DNA of 36,167 bases from assembly GCA_012521675.1 (NCBI GenBank), contig JAAYLU010000115.1, positions 1 through 36,167 of the forward strand, given 5' to 3'. A model generated the notes under the pieces. That model was not told the DNA's origin. It ran no database searches and was given only the letters and a program-made list of their open reading frames with translations. Made by a program: the position numbers and the translations under genes. The first letter of the stretch is position 1; each line of letters begins with the position of its first letter. This DNA is from Synergistaceae bacterium. Lineage in GTDB: Bacteria > Synergistota > Synergistia > Synergistales > Aminobacteriaceae. Below, piece after piece: positions 22,996 through 31,796 of the stretch.

Positions 22996-25674
22996 ATGCT
23001 TGGTTCAATAAAGAAAGCCCTGGGTCTGGATCCCAACGAGAGAGCTCTCAAGCGATACAGCGAGGTCGTCGAGGAGATAAACTCCCTCGAGCCCTCCTTC
23101 TCGGCCCTCTCCGACGAAGATCTGCGACAGAAGGGCGCTTCCTTCAAGGAACGGCTGCAGAGGGGCGAGAGCAAGGACGACCTGCTTCCAGAGGTCTTCG
23201 CCGCCGTGAGGGAGGTGTCGCGACGCACCATCGGACTCCGTCACTTCGACGTCCAGCTCATGGGCGGAATGGCCCTGCACGAGGGCAAGATAACAGAGAT
23301 GAAGACCGGAGAGGGAAAGACGCTGGTCGCCACCCTGTCCGTCGTGCTTAACGCCCTCTCGGGAGAGGGAACGCACATAGTGACGGTAAACGACTACCTG
23401 GCAAAGAGGGACGCCGAGTGGATGGGGCCCATCTACTCCTTCCTGGGCCTCACCGTCGGGGTCATCTACGCCTACATGGATCCGGAGGAGCGACTGGCCG
23501 CCTACAGGGCGGACATCACCTACGGGACCAACAGCGAGTTCGGCTTTGACTACCTGCGCGACAATATGGCCGTGTCGGAGTCGCACCTTGTCCAGAGGGG
23601 GCACGTATACTGCATAGTCGACGAAGTGGACTCGATCCTGATAGACGAGGCGAGGACGCCTCTGATAATCTCCGGACCGTCGGACGACAATGTCGATATG
23701 TACAAAGTCTCCGACCGTGTGGCGCGTCAATTGAAAGAGGGGCGAGACTTCGAGAAGGACGAGAAGGAGCGCAACGTGGCCATGACGGAGGCGGGCATCG
23801 CCAGGTGCGAGGAGCTCCTGAAGATGCCGGATCTCTTCTCCGACGCGGCCCACTCGGACCTCGCCCACCGGATCGTCCAAGCCCTTAAGGGCAGGATTCT
23901 ATTCCAACGCGATGTCCACTATGTCGTCAAGGACGGCGAGATCATCATAGTCGACGAGTTCACGGGAAGGCTGATGGTCGGCAGGCGCTACTCGGACGGG
24001 CTTCACCAGGCCATAGAGGCCAAGGAGGGGGTCAAGGTCGGGCGCGAGAGCCAGACGCTGGCCACCATAACGCTGCAGAACTACTTCAGGATGTACAGGA
24101 AGCTCGCCGGAATGACGGGCACCGCCGCGACCGAGGCCGAGGAGTTCAAGGAGATCTACGGCCTCGAGGTGGTGGTCGTCCCGACCAACGAGGAGATGAT
24201 CCGCGAGGACAACCCGGACGTGATCTACCGGACCGTGACGGAGAAGTTTTCCGCAGTGGCCGACGAGATAGAGGAGGCGAACGGCGAGGGGATCCCTGTC
24301 CTGGTCGGCACGACCTCGATAGAGAGCTCCGAAAGGCTCAGCAAGCTGCTGAAGGCGCGAAAGATCCCGCACCAGGTGTTGAACGCCAAGCACCACGAGC
24401 GAGAGGCCCAGATAGTCGCCCAGGCGGGACACTTGGGGGCGGTCACAGTCGCCACCAACATGGCGGGAAGGGGCACTGACATCCTGCTGGGAGGCAACCC
24501 GGACTTCCTTGCCAGGGAGGAGTGGAGGCGCAGGAACGGCGACGAGGCGATCGGCGAGGAGGATCACGCCGAGCTGCTGGAGCAATATCGCGAGCAGTGT
24601 CGCCTGGAGAGAGAGAGGGTAAAATCCCTGGGGGGTCTCCGCATAATCGGGACGGAGAGGCACGAGTCGCGAAGGATTGACAATCAGCTCCGAGGGCGGT
24701 CGGGCCGCCAAGGGGACCCGGGCTCCAGCAGGTTCTACCTGGCGCTGGAGGACGATCTTCTGCGCCTGTTCGGCTCCGAGAGAATCCAGGGGCTGATGGA
24801 GAAGCTGGGCATGGAGGAGGGCGAGTCAATCGAGCACAACCTGCTCACCAAGGCCATAGCCAACGCCCAGAAGAAGGTGGAGCAGCTTCACTTCGACATA
24901 CGCAAACAGCTTCTCGCCTACGACAACGTGATGAACCGCCAGAGGGAGGCGGTCTACGCGGAGAGGCAGCAGATACTTCGCGACGAGGGGATAAGGGAGC
25001 ACGTGCTGGAGATCGTCGAGGGAGTGATCGACGACGTACTGGAGAAGTACTACCCGGAGGACGGAGAGGCGGACCCGGGCCGAGCGATCGCCCGTGTAAG
25101 GCAGGTAACGGGCGGAGGCCCCGAGAAATGGCTCGAGGGAGTGGACGACGTCCGCGACATGCATGAGCGGCGGGACTTGCTGATAGACGATGTCAGGGAG
25201 CGCTTTATCAAGCGCATGGACGAGCTGGGATCGGAGGAAAGCGTCTTTCTGCTTCGATTCCTCGTGCTTCACACCCTGGACGGCGGTTGGAAGGATCACC
25301 TGCTGGCCATGGACGAGCTTCGCCGGGGGATCGGCCTGAGGGCTATCGGGCAGAAGGACCCCCTCCTGGAGTACCAGTTCGAGTCTTACAGCCTCTTTCA
25401 GTCCATGATGGAGAGGGTCCGCGAGTCGATCGCGGAGCAGGTCTTCCGCGTCCGGGCCGTCAGTGACAGGGGAGGCTCCGGTCCTCGCGACCGGGGAAGC
25501 GAGGGCAGGGAGTTCATCCTTCCCGTCGGGCCCGCCCGGCAGCCGCCCTCCTCTTTGCATGCGGGAGACGGGGCTCAGCAGCCCGTAAGAAGGGGAAAGA
25601 AAACGGGCAGAAACGAACCATGTCCCTGCGGAAGCGGAAAGAAATACAAGCACTGCTGCGGCAGGAACGCATAG
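22996..25674 (+). CDS. secA: Preprotein translocase ATPase SecA
   Basis: 892 residues, full length. It drives secretory proteins through SecYEG. Walker A is MKTGEGKTL (Lys108), with DEVDSILIDEART (Walker B region), VGTTSIESSERLS, TNMAGRGTDILLGGNPDF and RQGDPGSSRFYLALEDDLLRLF split across the motor domains. The C-terminal helical scaffold has LDGGWKDHLLAMDELR. A SEC-C zinc motif (Cys876, Cys878, Cys887, Cys888 in CPCGSGKKYKHCC) ends the protein and normally binds SecB or ribosomes. ATG 22996 follows GAGGTG. It has its own promoter and a structured leader. Confidence 0.99.
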   Translation: MLGSIKKALGLDPNERALKRYSEVVEEINSLEPSFSALSDEDLRQKGASFKERLQRGESKDDLLPEVFAAVREVSRRTIGLRHFDVQLMGGMALHEGKITEMKTGEGKTLVATLSVVLNALSGEGTHIVTVNDYLAKRDAEWMGPIYSFLGLTVGVIYAYMDPEERLAAYRADITYGTNSEFGFDYLRDNMAVSESHLVQRGHVYCIVDEVDSILIDEARTPLIISGPSDDNVDMYKVSDRVARQLKEGRDFEKDEKERNVAMTEAGIARCEELLKMPDLFSDAAHSDLAHRIVQALKGRILFQRDVHYVVKDGEIIIVDEFTGRLMVGRRYSDGLHQAIEAKEGVKVGRESQTLATITLQNYFRMYRKLAGMTGTAATEAEEFKEIYGLEVVVVPTNEEMIREDNPDVIYRTVTEKFSAVADEIEEANGEGIPVLVGTTSIESSERLSKLLKARKIPHQVLNAKHHEREAQIVAQAGHLGAVTVATNMAGRGTDILLGGNPDFLAREEWRRRNGDEAIGEEDHAELLEQYREQCRLERERVKSLGGLRIIGTERHESRRIDNQLRGRSGRQGDPGSSRFYLALEDDLLRLFGSERIQGLMEKLGMEEGESIEHNLLTKAIANAQKKVEQLHFDIRKQLLAYDNVMNRQREAVYAERQQILRDEGIREHVLEIVEGVIDDVLEKYYPEDGEADPGRAIARVRQVTGGGPEKWLEGVDDVRDMHERRDLLIDDVRERFIKRMDELGSEESVFLLRFLVLHTLDGGWKDHLLAMDELRRGIGLRAIGQKDPLLEYQFESYSLFQSMMERVRESIAEQVFRVRAVSDRGGSGPRDRGSEGREFILPVGPARQPPSSLHAGDGAQQPVRRGKKTGRNEPCPCGSGKKYKHCCGRNA

Positions 25675-25704
25675 TTCCAGCTCCTCGAAGAAAGGAGACA
25701 GGTG

Positions 25705-27546
25705 ATGAAATCGATCAGAAAAACCTTGTCCGATGTCGTCCTCCTTGCGGCGATATCAATGCTGATTCTGTCCGGCACGTGTCGCGCGGATGCCTCGGCC
25801 TCGGTCAACATATCGCGCATGATACAGGAGTGTCCCTCCTTCTCGGACTATCCGGGGGAGGACGGTGTCATATGGCTTCGCGACGTGAAATATTCCCTGG
25901 CCGCGGACGGGGCCATGAGACGGGACTCTCTCTACGTGATACTGGCCAGGCGTGGGATCGACGAGTCCTGGACCAGGTGGTCGCTGCCCTCGGGAGAGGA
26001 TGGAGAGGGAGCCGAGATACTGGAGGCCGCGATCTACGACCCGGGGACGGGGAGAATGCTCGCCCCCGTGCTGCCCCGTCTCGCGGACATGGACGGGGTG
26101 AAGGTCGCCGAGGTCCATTTTCCGGATATCCAGGATGAATACCTGGTGCTTCTCTCCTACAGGGAGGTCTTCAAGAAACGCCTCTCGGTGGACGACCTGG
26201 TGTGGGTGAACGACTCCCTGCCGGTCTGGGAGCTGCTGGTCACGGTCGACGTCCCCCCGGGGAGCGAGCTTGCGATCTCTGCGAGAGGCGCCGGAGACCT
26301 CGTGAGGGAGAGCGTCGGCGCGAAGGAGCGCTACTCCTGGCACCTGGTCAACAACCTGCCGTGGACGAGCAGGACGCTCAGGGGCGACGCCAGGTCCTAC
26401 CTTGCCTTCTCGACGAGGAAGGGGACCGAGCCTCTGGCAAGAATGCTTATGTCCCTCGAGAGCAGCCTCGCACCCTCTCCCCACCCCTCGATCGCGCACC
26501 TGGTCCCGCAGAAGAACAGGCTGAAGACCGGGAGTTCGCTGATCTCGTGGGTGAACTCCGCCCCCTCCCTGCACGGAAGCGCCCTCTCTTCCGTCGTGAG
26601 GCCGATCATTCCGGAGGAGGGGCCATGGTCGGACTGGGAGAAGGTCCTGATCCTGAACAGCTGGCTTCGCAAGGCGGGCTGGCAGAGCACCGTGCACTGG
26701 CTCACGGCTCACCCCCTCGACGACGAGACCCCGGTGACGATCGGATCGATCCTCCGTCCCGTGCTCGAGCTCAACCTGGAGGGGACCTCCCCCTTCTTTC
26801 TCGACCTGGGACAGGGGTACAGCCGCAACGAGACGCCTCCCTCCCTGTGGGGCAAACACATCTATACGGCCTCGGGCAACCGGCTGAACGGCCGGGTGGT
26901 GAGCGGAAGCTCGGCGTCGGAGCACAGACTTTCGATAGAATGGCACCTCGAGCTCGACGCCGACGGCGAGGCCTCCGGGTATGTCGACATACTTGCCCGC
27001 AACGGCTGGAGCGCCTTTATGTTTCCGGGGGACGGCCCGAGCACGGAGACCATCAGACGAGCGGCCGAGGAGCTGTTCTGGGGGCTTCCGGTCGAGGCGG
27101 ACGTTGCGGCGGTCGCCTCCAAGCCGATCAAGTACGGTCACCAGCTCTCCATGCCCGTCCGGCTGAGAAACAGCATCGTAAGCGGAGGGGCTCTTTTGTT
27201 CATGTTCCCGGGATCGGCCCCCTCCTGGCTCGAGGAGCTGGGCAGGTGGTCTGAGGATTACCGACTGGACTTCCCCTTCGTCGTGGAGCAGTCCTTGAGC
27301 CTGAAGCTCCCTTCCCGCTCGCAGGTGGTGATGGCCCCGGTCAAGGTTGAAAGGGTGATGGAAAGGGTGACTTACGAGGAGTCCGTTTTCTATAACAAGA
27401 AGAGAGGGCTGTTCAACGCCGGCAGCAAGATAGTCCTCAAGACCGAGACGCTCAACGAAGCGGCGGGCAGAAGCCTGGGCGAGGCGGTTCAACGCTGGCT
27501 GGCCTGGGGCGAAAAGAACCTGCCCCTGCGCCTCGCCGGGCAGTAG
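25705..27546 (+). CDS. Exported DUF3857 / degenerate transglutaminase-like protein
   Basis: 613 residues from ATG 25705, seven bases after AAAGGAG (a GTG at 25702 is too close). It has an N-terminal signal peptide (about residues 1-30) ending near CRADASA. Residues about 40-210 resemble DUF3857: alternating strands with DVKYSLAADGAM, IYDPGTGRML and FPDIQDEYLVLLSYREVF. A region around 310-400 follows the layout of the transglutaminase core, with WEKVLILNSWLRKAGW where a GDCxDKxxLLxxLLR helix is expected and FFLDLGQGY for the Asp strand, but the catalytic Cys and His are not present. The C-terminal part is beta-rich, like DUF3858. Probably periplasmic and non-enzymatic; function unknown. It is 30 bases after secA and likely in its transcript. 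Confidence 0.65.
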   Translation: MKSIRKTLSDVVLLAAISMLILSGTCRADASASVNISRMIQECPSFSDYPGEDGVIWLRDVKYSLAADGAMRRDSLYVILARRGIDESWTRWSLPSGEDGEGAEILEAAIYDPGTGRMLAPVLPRLADMDGVKVAEVHFPDIQDEYLVLLSYREVFKKRLSVDDLVWVNDSLPVWELLVTVDVPPGSELAISARGAGDLVRESVGAKERYSWHLVNNLPWTSRTLRGDARSYLAFSTRKGTEPLARMLMSLESSLAPSPHPSIAHLVPQKNRLKTGSSLISWVNSAPSLHGSALSSVVRPIIPEEGPWSDWEKVLILNSWLRKAGWQSTVHWLTAHPLDDETPVTIGSILRPVLELNLEGTSPFFLDLGQGYSRNETPPSLWGKHIYTASGNRLNGRVVSGSSASEHRLSIEWHLELDADGEASGYVDILARNGWSAFMFPGDGPSTETIRRAAEELFWGLPVEADVAAVASKPIKYGHQLSMPVRLRNSIVSGGALLFMFPGSAPSWLEELGRWSEDYRLDFPFVVEQSLSLKLPSRSQVVMAPVKVERVMERVTYEESVFYNKKRGLFNAGSKIVLKTETLNEAAGRSLGEAVQRWLAWGEKNLPLRLAGQ

Positions 27547-27569
27547 ACGAAATTGCGGGTGGTGACTCT

Positions 27570-29246
27570 ATGGCTGATGTGACTTTGGTCTTAAAGACGA
27601 TCGTCGAGGACGCGCTTCGGGTGGTGGCCTCCGAAAAGGGCCTCTCCGAGGCCGCCATTCCCGAGGTAGCCTTCGAGAGACCCAAGAGGGACGGGCAGGG
27701 TGACTGGTCGACGAACTGTGCCATGAAGCTCTGCAAACTCTTCGGAGAGAGGCCTATGAGCCTCGCCGACAGGCTGGCCGGGCTCATACCCCTCGGGGGT
27801 TATCTCGACAGGGTGGAGACAGCCGCGCCCGGCTTCATAAACTTTTTCCTCTCGTCCAAGTGGATGGAGGACGCCCTGCTGGAGATATTCGATGAGAAGG
27901 AGAATTACGGCTCGTCAAACCTCGGAGAGGGCAGGAGGGTGCAGATAGAGTTCGTCAGCGCGAACCCGACGGGCCCCCTGCACATCGGACACGGCAGGGG
28001 GGCCGCCGTGGGCGATATCATCTCGTCAATACTCTCCTTCACCGGCTGGACGGCGGAGAGGGAGTACTATATCAACGACGCGGGGCTCCAGATGGACCTC
28101 CTGGGCGCCTCGGTCCAGTCGCGTTACTTCGAGCTGTCCGGCTCGCCCGAGTCGGCGCCCTTCCCGGAGGACGGCTACCGGGGGGACTACATATACGACA
28201 TAGCCCGTGCGGTCATGGAGAGGGAGGGGAACCGATACGCCTCCCTGCCGGCTTCAGACAGCCTGCCCTTCTTCAAGTCATTCGCAGCCGAATCGATACT
28301 GGACACTATCAGGTCGGACCTCTCTGATTTCGGGGTCGAGTTCGACGTCTGGTTCTCCGAGAACAGCCTTTACGAGCGTGACTTGGTCCCTCAGGCCATG
28401 AACAGGCTGAAGGAGAGGGGCTTCGCCTTCGAGAAGGACGGGGCGCTCTGGTTCAAATCCAGCGATTCGGAGGACGAGAAGGACAGGGTGCTGATAAGGA
28501 GCAGCGGAGTCCCCACCTACTTCGCCTCCGACATCGCCTATCACAAGGAGAAGTTCGACCGGGGCTTCGACAAGGTCATTGACGTGTGGGGGGCCGATCA
28601 CCACGGCTACGTGCCCAGGATGAAGGCGGGCGTCGAGGCGCTGGGGAGGCCACCGGAGGACCTGCAGGTGCTCCTAATCCAGTTTGTCAACCTGCTGCGC
28701 GGGGGGGAACAGGTCGGCATGTCGACCAGGTCCGGCCAGTTCGTCACACTCAGGGACGTCATGGACGAGGTCGGCGTGGACGCCACCCGCTTCTTCTTCG
28801 TCATGAGGCGCAGCGACTCGCACCTGGACTTCGACCTGGAGCTGGCCAAGCAGTCCTCCAACGAGAACCCCGTCTACTACGTGCAGTACGCTCACGCCCG
28901 GATATGCAGCGTGATACGCGAGGCAGAGTCCCGCGGGATTCCTCTCCCCGGAGTGGAGGAGCTCGACATGGACGCCTTCTCGCTCGACGAGGAGAAACGC
29001 CTGATGGCCAGGCTCGCCGCCTATCCGAAGGAGGTCGAGAAGGCCTCGCGCGAGCTGGCGCCTCACGTGCTGGTCACCTACGCCCTGGACCTGGCGGGCG
29101 ATTTTCACTCCTTCTACAACGCCTGCAGAATCCTGGGCTCGGAGGATCCTGTGATGAAGAGCCGCATCCTGCTGGTGCGCGCGTCAGGCACGGTGCTTGC
29201 CTCCGCCCTGTCGCTTCTCGGGGTGTCGGCGCCGGAGAGGATGTAG
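27570..29246 (+). CDS. argS: Arginyl-tRNA synthetase
   Basis: 558 residues, ATG 27570 with GGTGGTGA upstream. A class I synthetase. An N-terminal additional domain has KRDGQGDWSTNCAM. The HIGH motif is LHIGHGRGAAVGD (residues 137-149), preceded by EFVSANPTGP, with NDAGLQMDLLG further on. The KMSKS position reads MSTRSGQFVTLRD, a degenerate form common in ArgRS. The DALR anticodon domain at the C-terminus has VQYAHARICSVIREA and LLGVSAPERM. Confidence 0.98.
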   Translation: MADVTLVLKTIVEDALRVVASEKGLSEAAIPEVAFERPKRDGQGDWSTNCAMKLCKLFGERPMSLADRLAGLIPLGGYLDRVETAAPGFINFFLSSKWMEDALLEIFDEKENYGSSNLGEGRRVQIEFVSANPTGPLHIGHGRGAAVGDIISSILSFTGWTAEREYYINDAGLQMDLLGASVQSRYFELSGSPESAPFPEDGYRGDYIYDIARAVMEREGNRYASLPASDSLPFFKSFAAESILDTIRSDLSDFGVEFDVWFSENSLYERDLVPQAMNRLKERGFAFEKDGALWFKSSDSEDEKDRVLIRSSGVPTYFASDIAYHKEKFDRGFDKVIDVWGADHHGYVPRMKAGVEALGRPPEDLQVLLIQFVNLLRGGEQVGMSTRSGQFVTLRDVMDEVGVDATRFFFVMRRSDSHLDFDLELAKQSSNENPVYYVQYAHARICSVIREAESRGIPLPGVEELDMDAFSLDEEKRLMARLAAYPKEVEKASRELAPHVLVTYALDLAGDFHSFYNACRILGSEDPVMKSRILLVRASGTVLASALSLLGVSAPERM

Positions 29247-29250
29247 AAAG

Positions 29251-29541
29251 ATGCTGCGGCTGCGCTGGATTTTTCTCGCGGCCCTCCTCGGGCTCTTCGC
29301 GGCGATAATGGGCACGTCCTACTACGTAGAGATGAAGAAGATCAACCGGCTGACCGCCCTGGTGGACGAGAGGATGGCGGTGCTGGTATCGATGAGCCGA
29401 ACGGTCCAGGAGCTGCAGGAGAAGATCGCCTTCTTCGGCACATCGGAGGGGCTGGCCCACCTGGCCAGGGAGAAGTACAACCTCTCCTTCCCCGGAGAGC
29501 TGGTCTTCAAGATCGAGAGGGCGCCGGAGTCCTTGCCATAA
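29251..29541 (+). CDS. Septum formation initiator (FtsB/DivIC-like) protein
   Basis: 96 residues from ATG 29251, four bases after argS. It has a short cytoplasmic N-terminus (MLRLR), one membrane helix (about 6-24), a coiled coil (about 30-65) and a C-terminal box LAREKYNLSFPGELVFKI, the layout of DivIC/FtsB proteins that bridge FtsL and FtsQ/DivIB at the division septum. The longer frame starting at 29197 lies inside argS and is not used. Its last codons carry the -35 of the rpsF promoter. Confidence 0.85.
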   Translation: MLRLRWIFLAALLGLFAAIMGTSYYVEMKKINRLTALVDERMAVLVSMSRTVQELQEKIAFFGTSEGLAHLAREKYNLSFPGELVFKIERAPESLP

Positions 29542-29561
29542 GAACGACTGTAATGTATAAT
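29533..29561 (+). promoter_or_regulatory. Promoter of rpsF-ssb-rpsR
   Basis: TTGCCA (29533-29538), 17 bases, TATAAT (29556-29561). It overlaps the stop of the septum protein gene. The start site would be near 29568, giving a leader of about 60 bases before rpsF. Confidence 0.8.
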
Positions 29562-29581
29562 CGCCTCCGGCTGTTTTCCCT

Positions 29582-29599
29582 GCCCCTCCGCGGAGGGGC
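29582..29599 (+). repeat. 18-bp perfect palindrome in the rpsF leader
   Basis: GCCCCTCCGCGGAGGGGC (29582-29599) reads the same on both strands without a loop. It lies in the transcribed leader, between the promoter and the GGAGGAGGT of rpsF. It may be part of an autoregulatory RNA bound by S6:S18, or a protein-binding DNA site. Confidence 0.75.
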
Positions 29600-29628
29600 C
29601 ATAGACCGTGGGGAGGAGGTGTGTATAT

Positions 29629-29913
29629 TTGCGGCCGTACGAGATGTTGGTGCTTATGAGCGCCGAGCTGGAGGATCACAAAGAGGAGATCGAGAAGATC
29701 GAGGAGGTCCTAACCGGTCTCGAGGGAGAGATCGTCAAGACCGACGCATGGGGGAGGAAGAGACTGGCCTACCCCATCGACAAGAAGACCGAGGGCTTTT
29801 ATGCTCTGTTCACGTTCAAGCTGAGCCCCGATCAGCTTGGTGAGTTGAATCGTGTCCTGGGTCTGCGTCCGAATGTCTATCGCCAGATGGTCATCCGTCT
29901 GGACGAGAAGTAG
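29629..29913 (+). CDS. rpsF: Small ribosomal subunit protein S6 (bS6)
   Basis: 94 residues from TTG 29629, eight bases after GGAGGAGGT; from there it reads MRPYEMLVLMSAEL, matching the usual S6 N-terminus. It contains WGRKRLAYPIDKKTEGFYALFTF, the central S6 strands. S6 pairs with S18 on the 30S platform; both genes are here with ssb between them, the conserved order. Confidence 0.97.
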   Translation: MRPYEMLVLMSAELEDHKEEIEKIEEVLTGLEGEIVKTDAWGRKRLAYPIDKKTEGFYALFTFKLSPDQLGELNRVLGLRPNVYRQMVIRLDEK

Positions 29914-29924
29914 GAGGGGACGGC

Positions 29925-30425
29925 ATGGCTAGGGGTTACAACAAGGTCGTGATAGTGGGCAACCTCGCCAGGGACCCGGAGGTGCGCTACACTGCAAGCA
30001 AACAGGCCGTCGCCAACTTCGCGGTGGCGGTCAACCGGGCCTGGAAGGACAGAAACGGCGAGTTGCAGGAGAGCGTTGATTTCATCCCCGTGGTCGTCTG
30101 GGGACCGATGGCCGAGAACTGCGAGCGCTACCTGAAAAAGGGGAACCAGGCCCTCGTGGAGGGCAGACTTCAGGTGCGCAGCTACGAGGCGAAGGACGGC
30201 TCCGGAAAGAGGTACGTGACCGAGGTGATAGCGTCTGACGTCGTCTTTTTGGGCGGACCCAGGAAGCGGGACGACTCGCCCGGCGGCTTCGAGGACGAGG
30301 GCTTCGGCGGAAGCGTCAGGAGAGATCGCCGCTTCAGCGGCCAGGACGACGACTTCCCCATGGATATTTCATCCGTTCAAGACGAGGAAGAGGAAGATGA
30401 AGAGGATGTAAACATCCCCTTCTGA
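29925..30425 (+). CDS. ssb: Single-stranded DNA-binding protein
   Basis: 166 residues, ATG 29925, 11 bases after rpsF. An OB fold (about residues 1-108) begins with YNKVVIVGNLARDPEVRYT and contains VDFIPVVVWGPMAENCERYLKKG. The flexible Asp/Gly/Arg-rich linker leads to the acidic tip EEDVNIPF, the protein-docking peptide of SSB. It protects single-stranded DNA during replication and repair. Confidence 0.98.
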   Translation: MARGYNKVVIVGNLARDPEVRYTASKQAVANFAVAVNRAWKDRNGELQESVDFIPVVVWGPMAENCERYLKKGNQALVEGRLQVRSYEAKDGSGKRYVTEVIASDVVFLGGPRKRDDSPGGFEDEGFGGSVRRDRRFSGQDDDFPMDISSVQDEEEEDEEDVNIPF

Positions 30426-30450
30426 GGTTTCTTAAGGAGGGCAACGCACT

Positions 30451-30729
30451 ATGGTTGTGAGCGAGACAAGAGGAGAGGGCAGACCCCCCGCCGGTCCCAG
30501 AGGGCCTCGAAGAGGCGGGAGAAGGCGCCCGAAGGTGTGCTTCTTCTGCGTCGACAAGATTGAGCACGTGGATTACAAGGATGTTGAAAAGCTTCGCAAG
30601 TACGTCAGCGAGCGCGGCAAGATCATGCCTCGTCGTGTGACCGGTAACTGCGCGAAGCATCAGCGCCAGCTTACGGAGGCTATAAAGCGGGCGCGTCATA
30701 TGGCCCTCCTTCCTTTCACCCTGGAGTAG
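30451..30729 (+). CDS. rpsR: Small ribosomal subunit protein S18 (bS18)
   Basis: 92 residues, ATG 30451 after AAGGAGGG. The S18 core is [25 protein letters not shown] and [29 protein letters not shown]. Cysteines in CFFC and NCAKH correspond to the zinc-binding type of S18. The N-terminus carries an extra Gly/Pro/Arg-rich stretch of about 30 residues that probably contacts rRNA. Confidence 0.97.
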   Translation: MVVSETRGEGRPPAGPRGPRRGGRRRPKVCFFCVDKIEHVDYKDVEKLRKYVSERGKIMPRRVTGNCAKHQRQLTEAIKRARHMALLPFTLE

Positions 30730-30750
30730 GGTCCTGTCGGTAATTTTTCC

Positions 30751-30781
30751 ACGGGGGGAGGAGCCATGCTTCTCCCCCTGT
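30751..30781 (+). repeat. Long hairpin between rpsR and the DUF2232 gene
   Basis: ACGGGGGGAGGAG (30751-30763) pairs over 13 positions, two of them G-U, with CTTCTCCCCCTGT (30769-30781), with a CCATG loop. No T-run follows, so termination is doubtful; it ends just before a -10 element. Confidence 0.6.
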
Positions 30782-30783
30782 GC

Positions 30784-30792
30784 TGTTATAAC
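30784..30792 (+). promoter_or_regulatory. Extended -10 promoter for the DUF2232-rplI-dnaB group
   Basis: TGTTATAAC (30784-30792) fits TG-n-TATAAT with one change. No good -35 is seen because the hairpin occupies that place. Confidence 0.45.
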
Positions 30793-30824
30793 GGACCCGT
30801 GCGAATTGAAAGGAGGAGGGAGTT

Positions 30825-31796
30825 ATGACTTCCACTAGAAGCCTGGTGGAATCGGCCCTTCTGGCCGGTTTGGCCGTGGTTCTGTTCATGGCGGCGCACT
30901 TCCTGCCGATAATCGGCGCGGCCTTCTCGCTGCTGGCGCCGGCCCCGCTCGTCGTACTCGGGCTCAGGCACGATATGAAGAAGGCCACTCTGGGCCTCGC
31001 GGTAGCTACTCTACTGGCGGCGGCCTTCCTGGGGCCCGTCTCCTCTCTCTTCTTTCTGCTGGGCTTCGGGGTGCTGGGGGTAGGGCTCGGCTTTCTGGCC
31101 AGAAAGTTCGACAGGGGCGTGGAGGTCCTCATGTACGGCATCCTCGTCTCGCTCGGGAGCAAGCTGCTCCTGATGGTCGTCGCGGGGAAGCTCACCGGGA
31201 TCAACCCCTTCCAGCTCGACGGAGCGGAGATGCAGGAGATGGTCGACAAGATATTCCTCTTTTATGAGACTACCGGGATGAGCAGGGAGTCTCTCACCGC
31301 TGTGAAGGAACAGTTCACGGAGACTATACGCCTGCTGCCGGTAATCTTCCCGGCGATCCTCTCCATGGCCGCGGCGTTGGACTGCTACCTGAGCTATGTG
31401 ATCAGCTCCTTTGTCCTTAAAAGGGCCGGAGGGAATCCCCTTCCGGAGCTGCCTTCATTTACCGAGTGGCGCTTCCCGAAAAGCGTGTTCAGCGCCTTCG
31501 TGGTCTCGATACTGCTCACCATGCTGGGATCCATGGGAAAAGACTGGGGATTCGCCCTGAAGGCCGGGGTGAACCTGCGCCTCCTGGTCAACTTCCTGTT
31601 CCTCTTCCAGGGGCTCTCTCTCATATGGTTTTTTCTGAAGAGAAAGACGTCCGGGGGCTTCGGGCGCTTTCTTCGAACGATTGTTATAATATTGACCGTT
31701 ATGATCCCGATACTCTCCAACATAGCGGTGATACTCGGTATCGGAGACATGTGGCTGGATCTCAGGAGCCGCTTTTACAGGAGTGATGCGTTATGA
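30825..31796 (+). CDS. DUF2232 (YybS-like) integral membrane protein
   Basis: 323 residues, ATG 30825 behind AAAGGAGGAGGG. About eight hydrophobic segments, with an amphipathic non-membrane stretch near residues 125-165 (DGAEMQEMVDKIFLFYE...). Family membership is inferred from length, topology and its position between rpsR and rplI, where DUF2232/YybS genes lie in many Firmicutes. It may be a substrate-binding (S) component-like membrane protein; function is unknown. The stop overlaps the rplI start (ATGA). Confidence 0.75.
   Translation: MTSTRSLVESALLAGLAVVLFMAAHFLPIIGAAFSLLAPAPLVVLGLRHDMKKATLGLAVATLLAAAFLGPVSSLFFLLGFGVLGVGLGFLARKFDRGVEVLMYGILVSLGSKLLLMVVAGKLTGINPFQLDGAEMQEMVDKIFLFYETTGMSRESLTAVKEQFTETIRLLPVIFPAILSMAAALDCYLSYVISSFVLKRAGGNPLPELPSFTEWRFPKSVFSAFVVSILLTMLGSMGKDWGFALKAGVNLRLLVNFLFLFQGLSLIWFFLKRKTSGGFGRFLRTIVIILTVMIPILSNIAVILGIGDMWLDLRSRFYRSDAL

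Noticed and set aside
25756-27492. A 578-codon open frame on the minus strand
   Set aside because: Antisense to the DUF3857-like gene; composition is that of a codon-phase shadow and no ribosome binding site or domain is seen.
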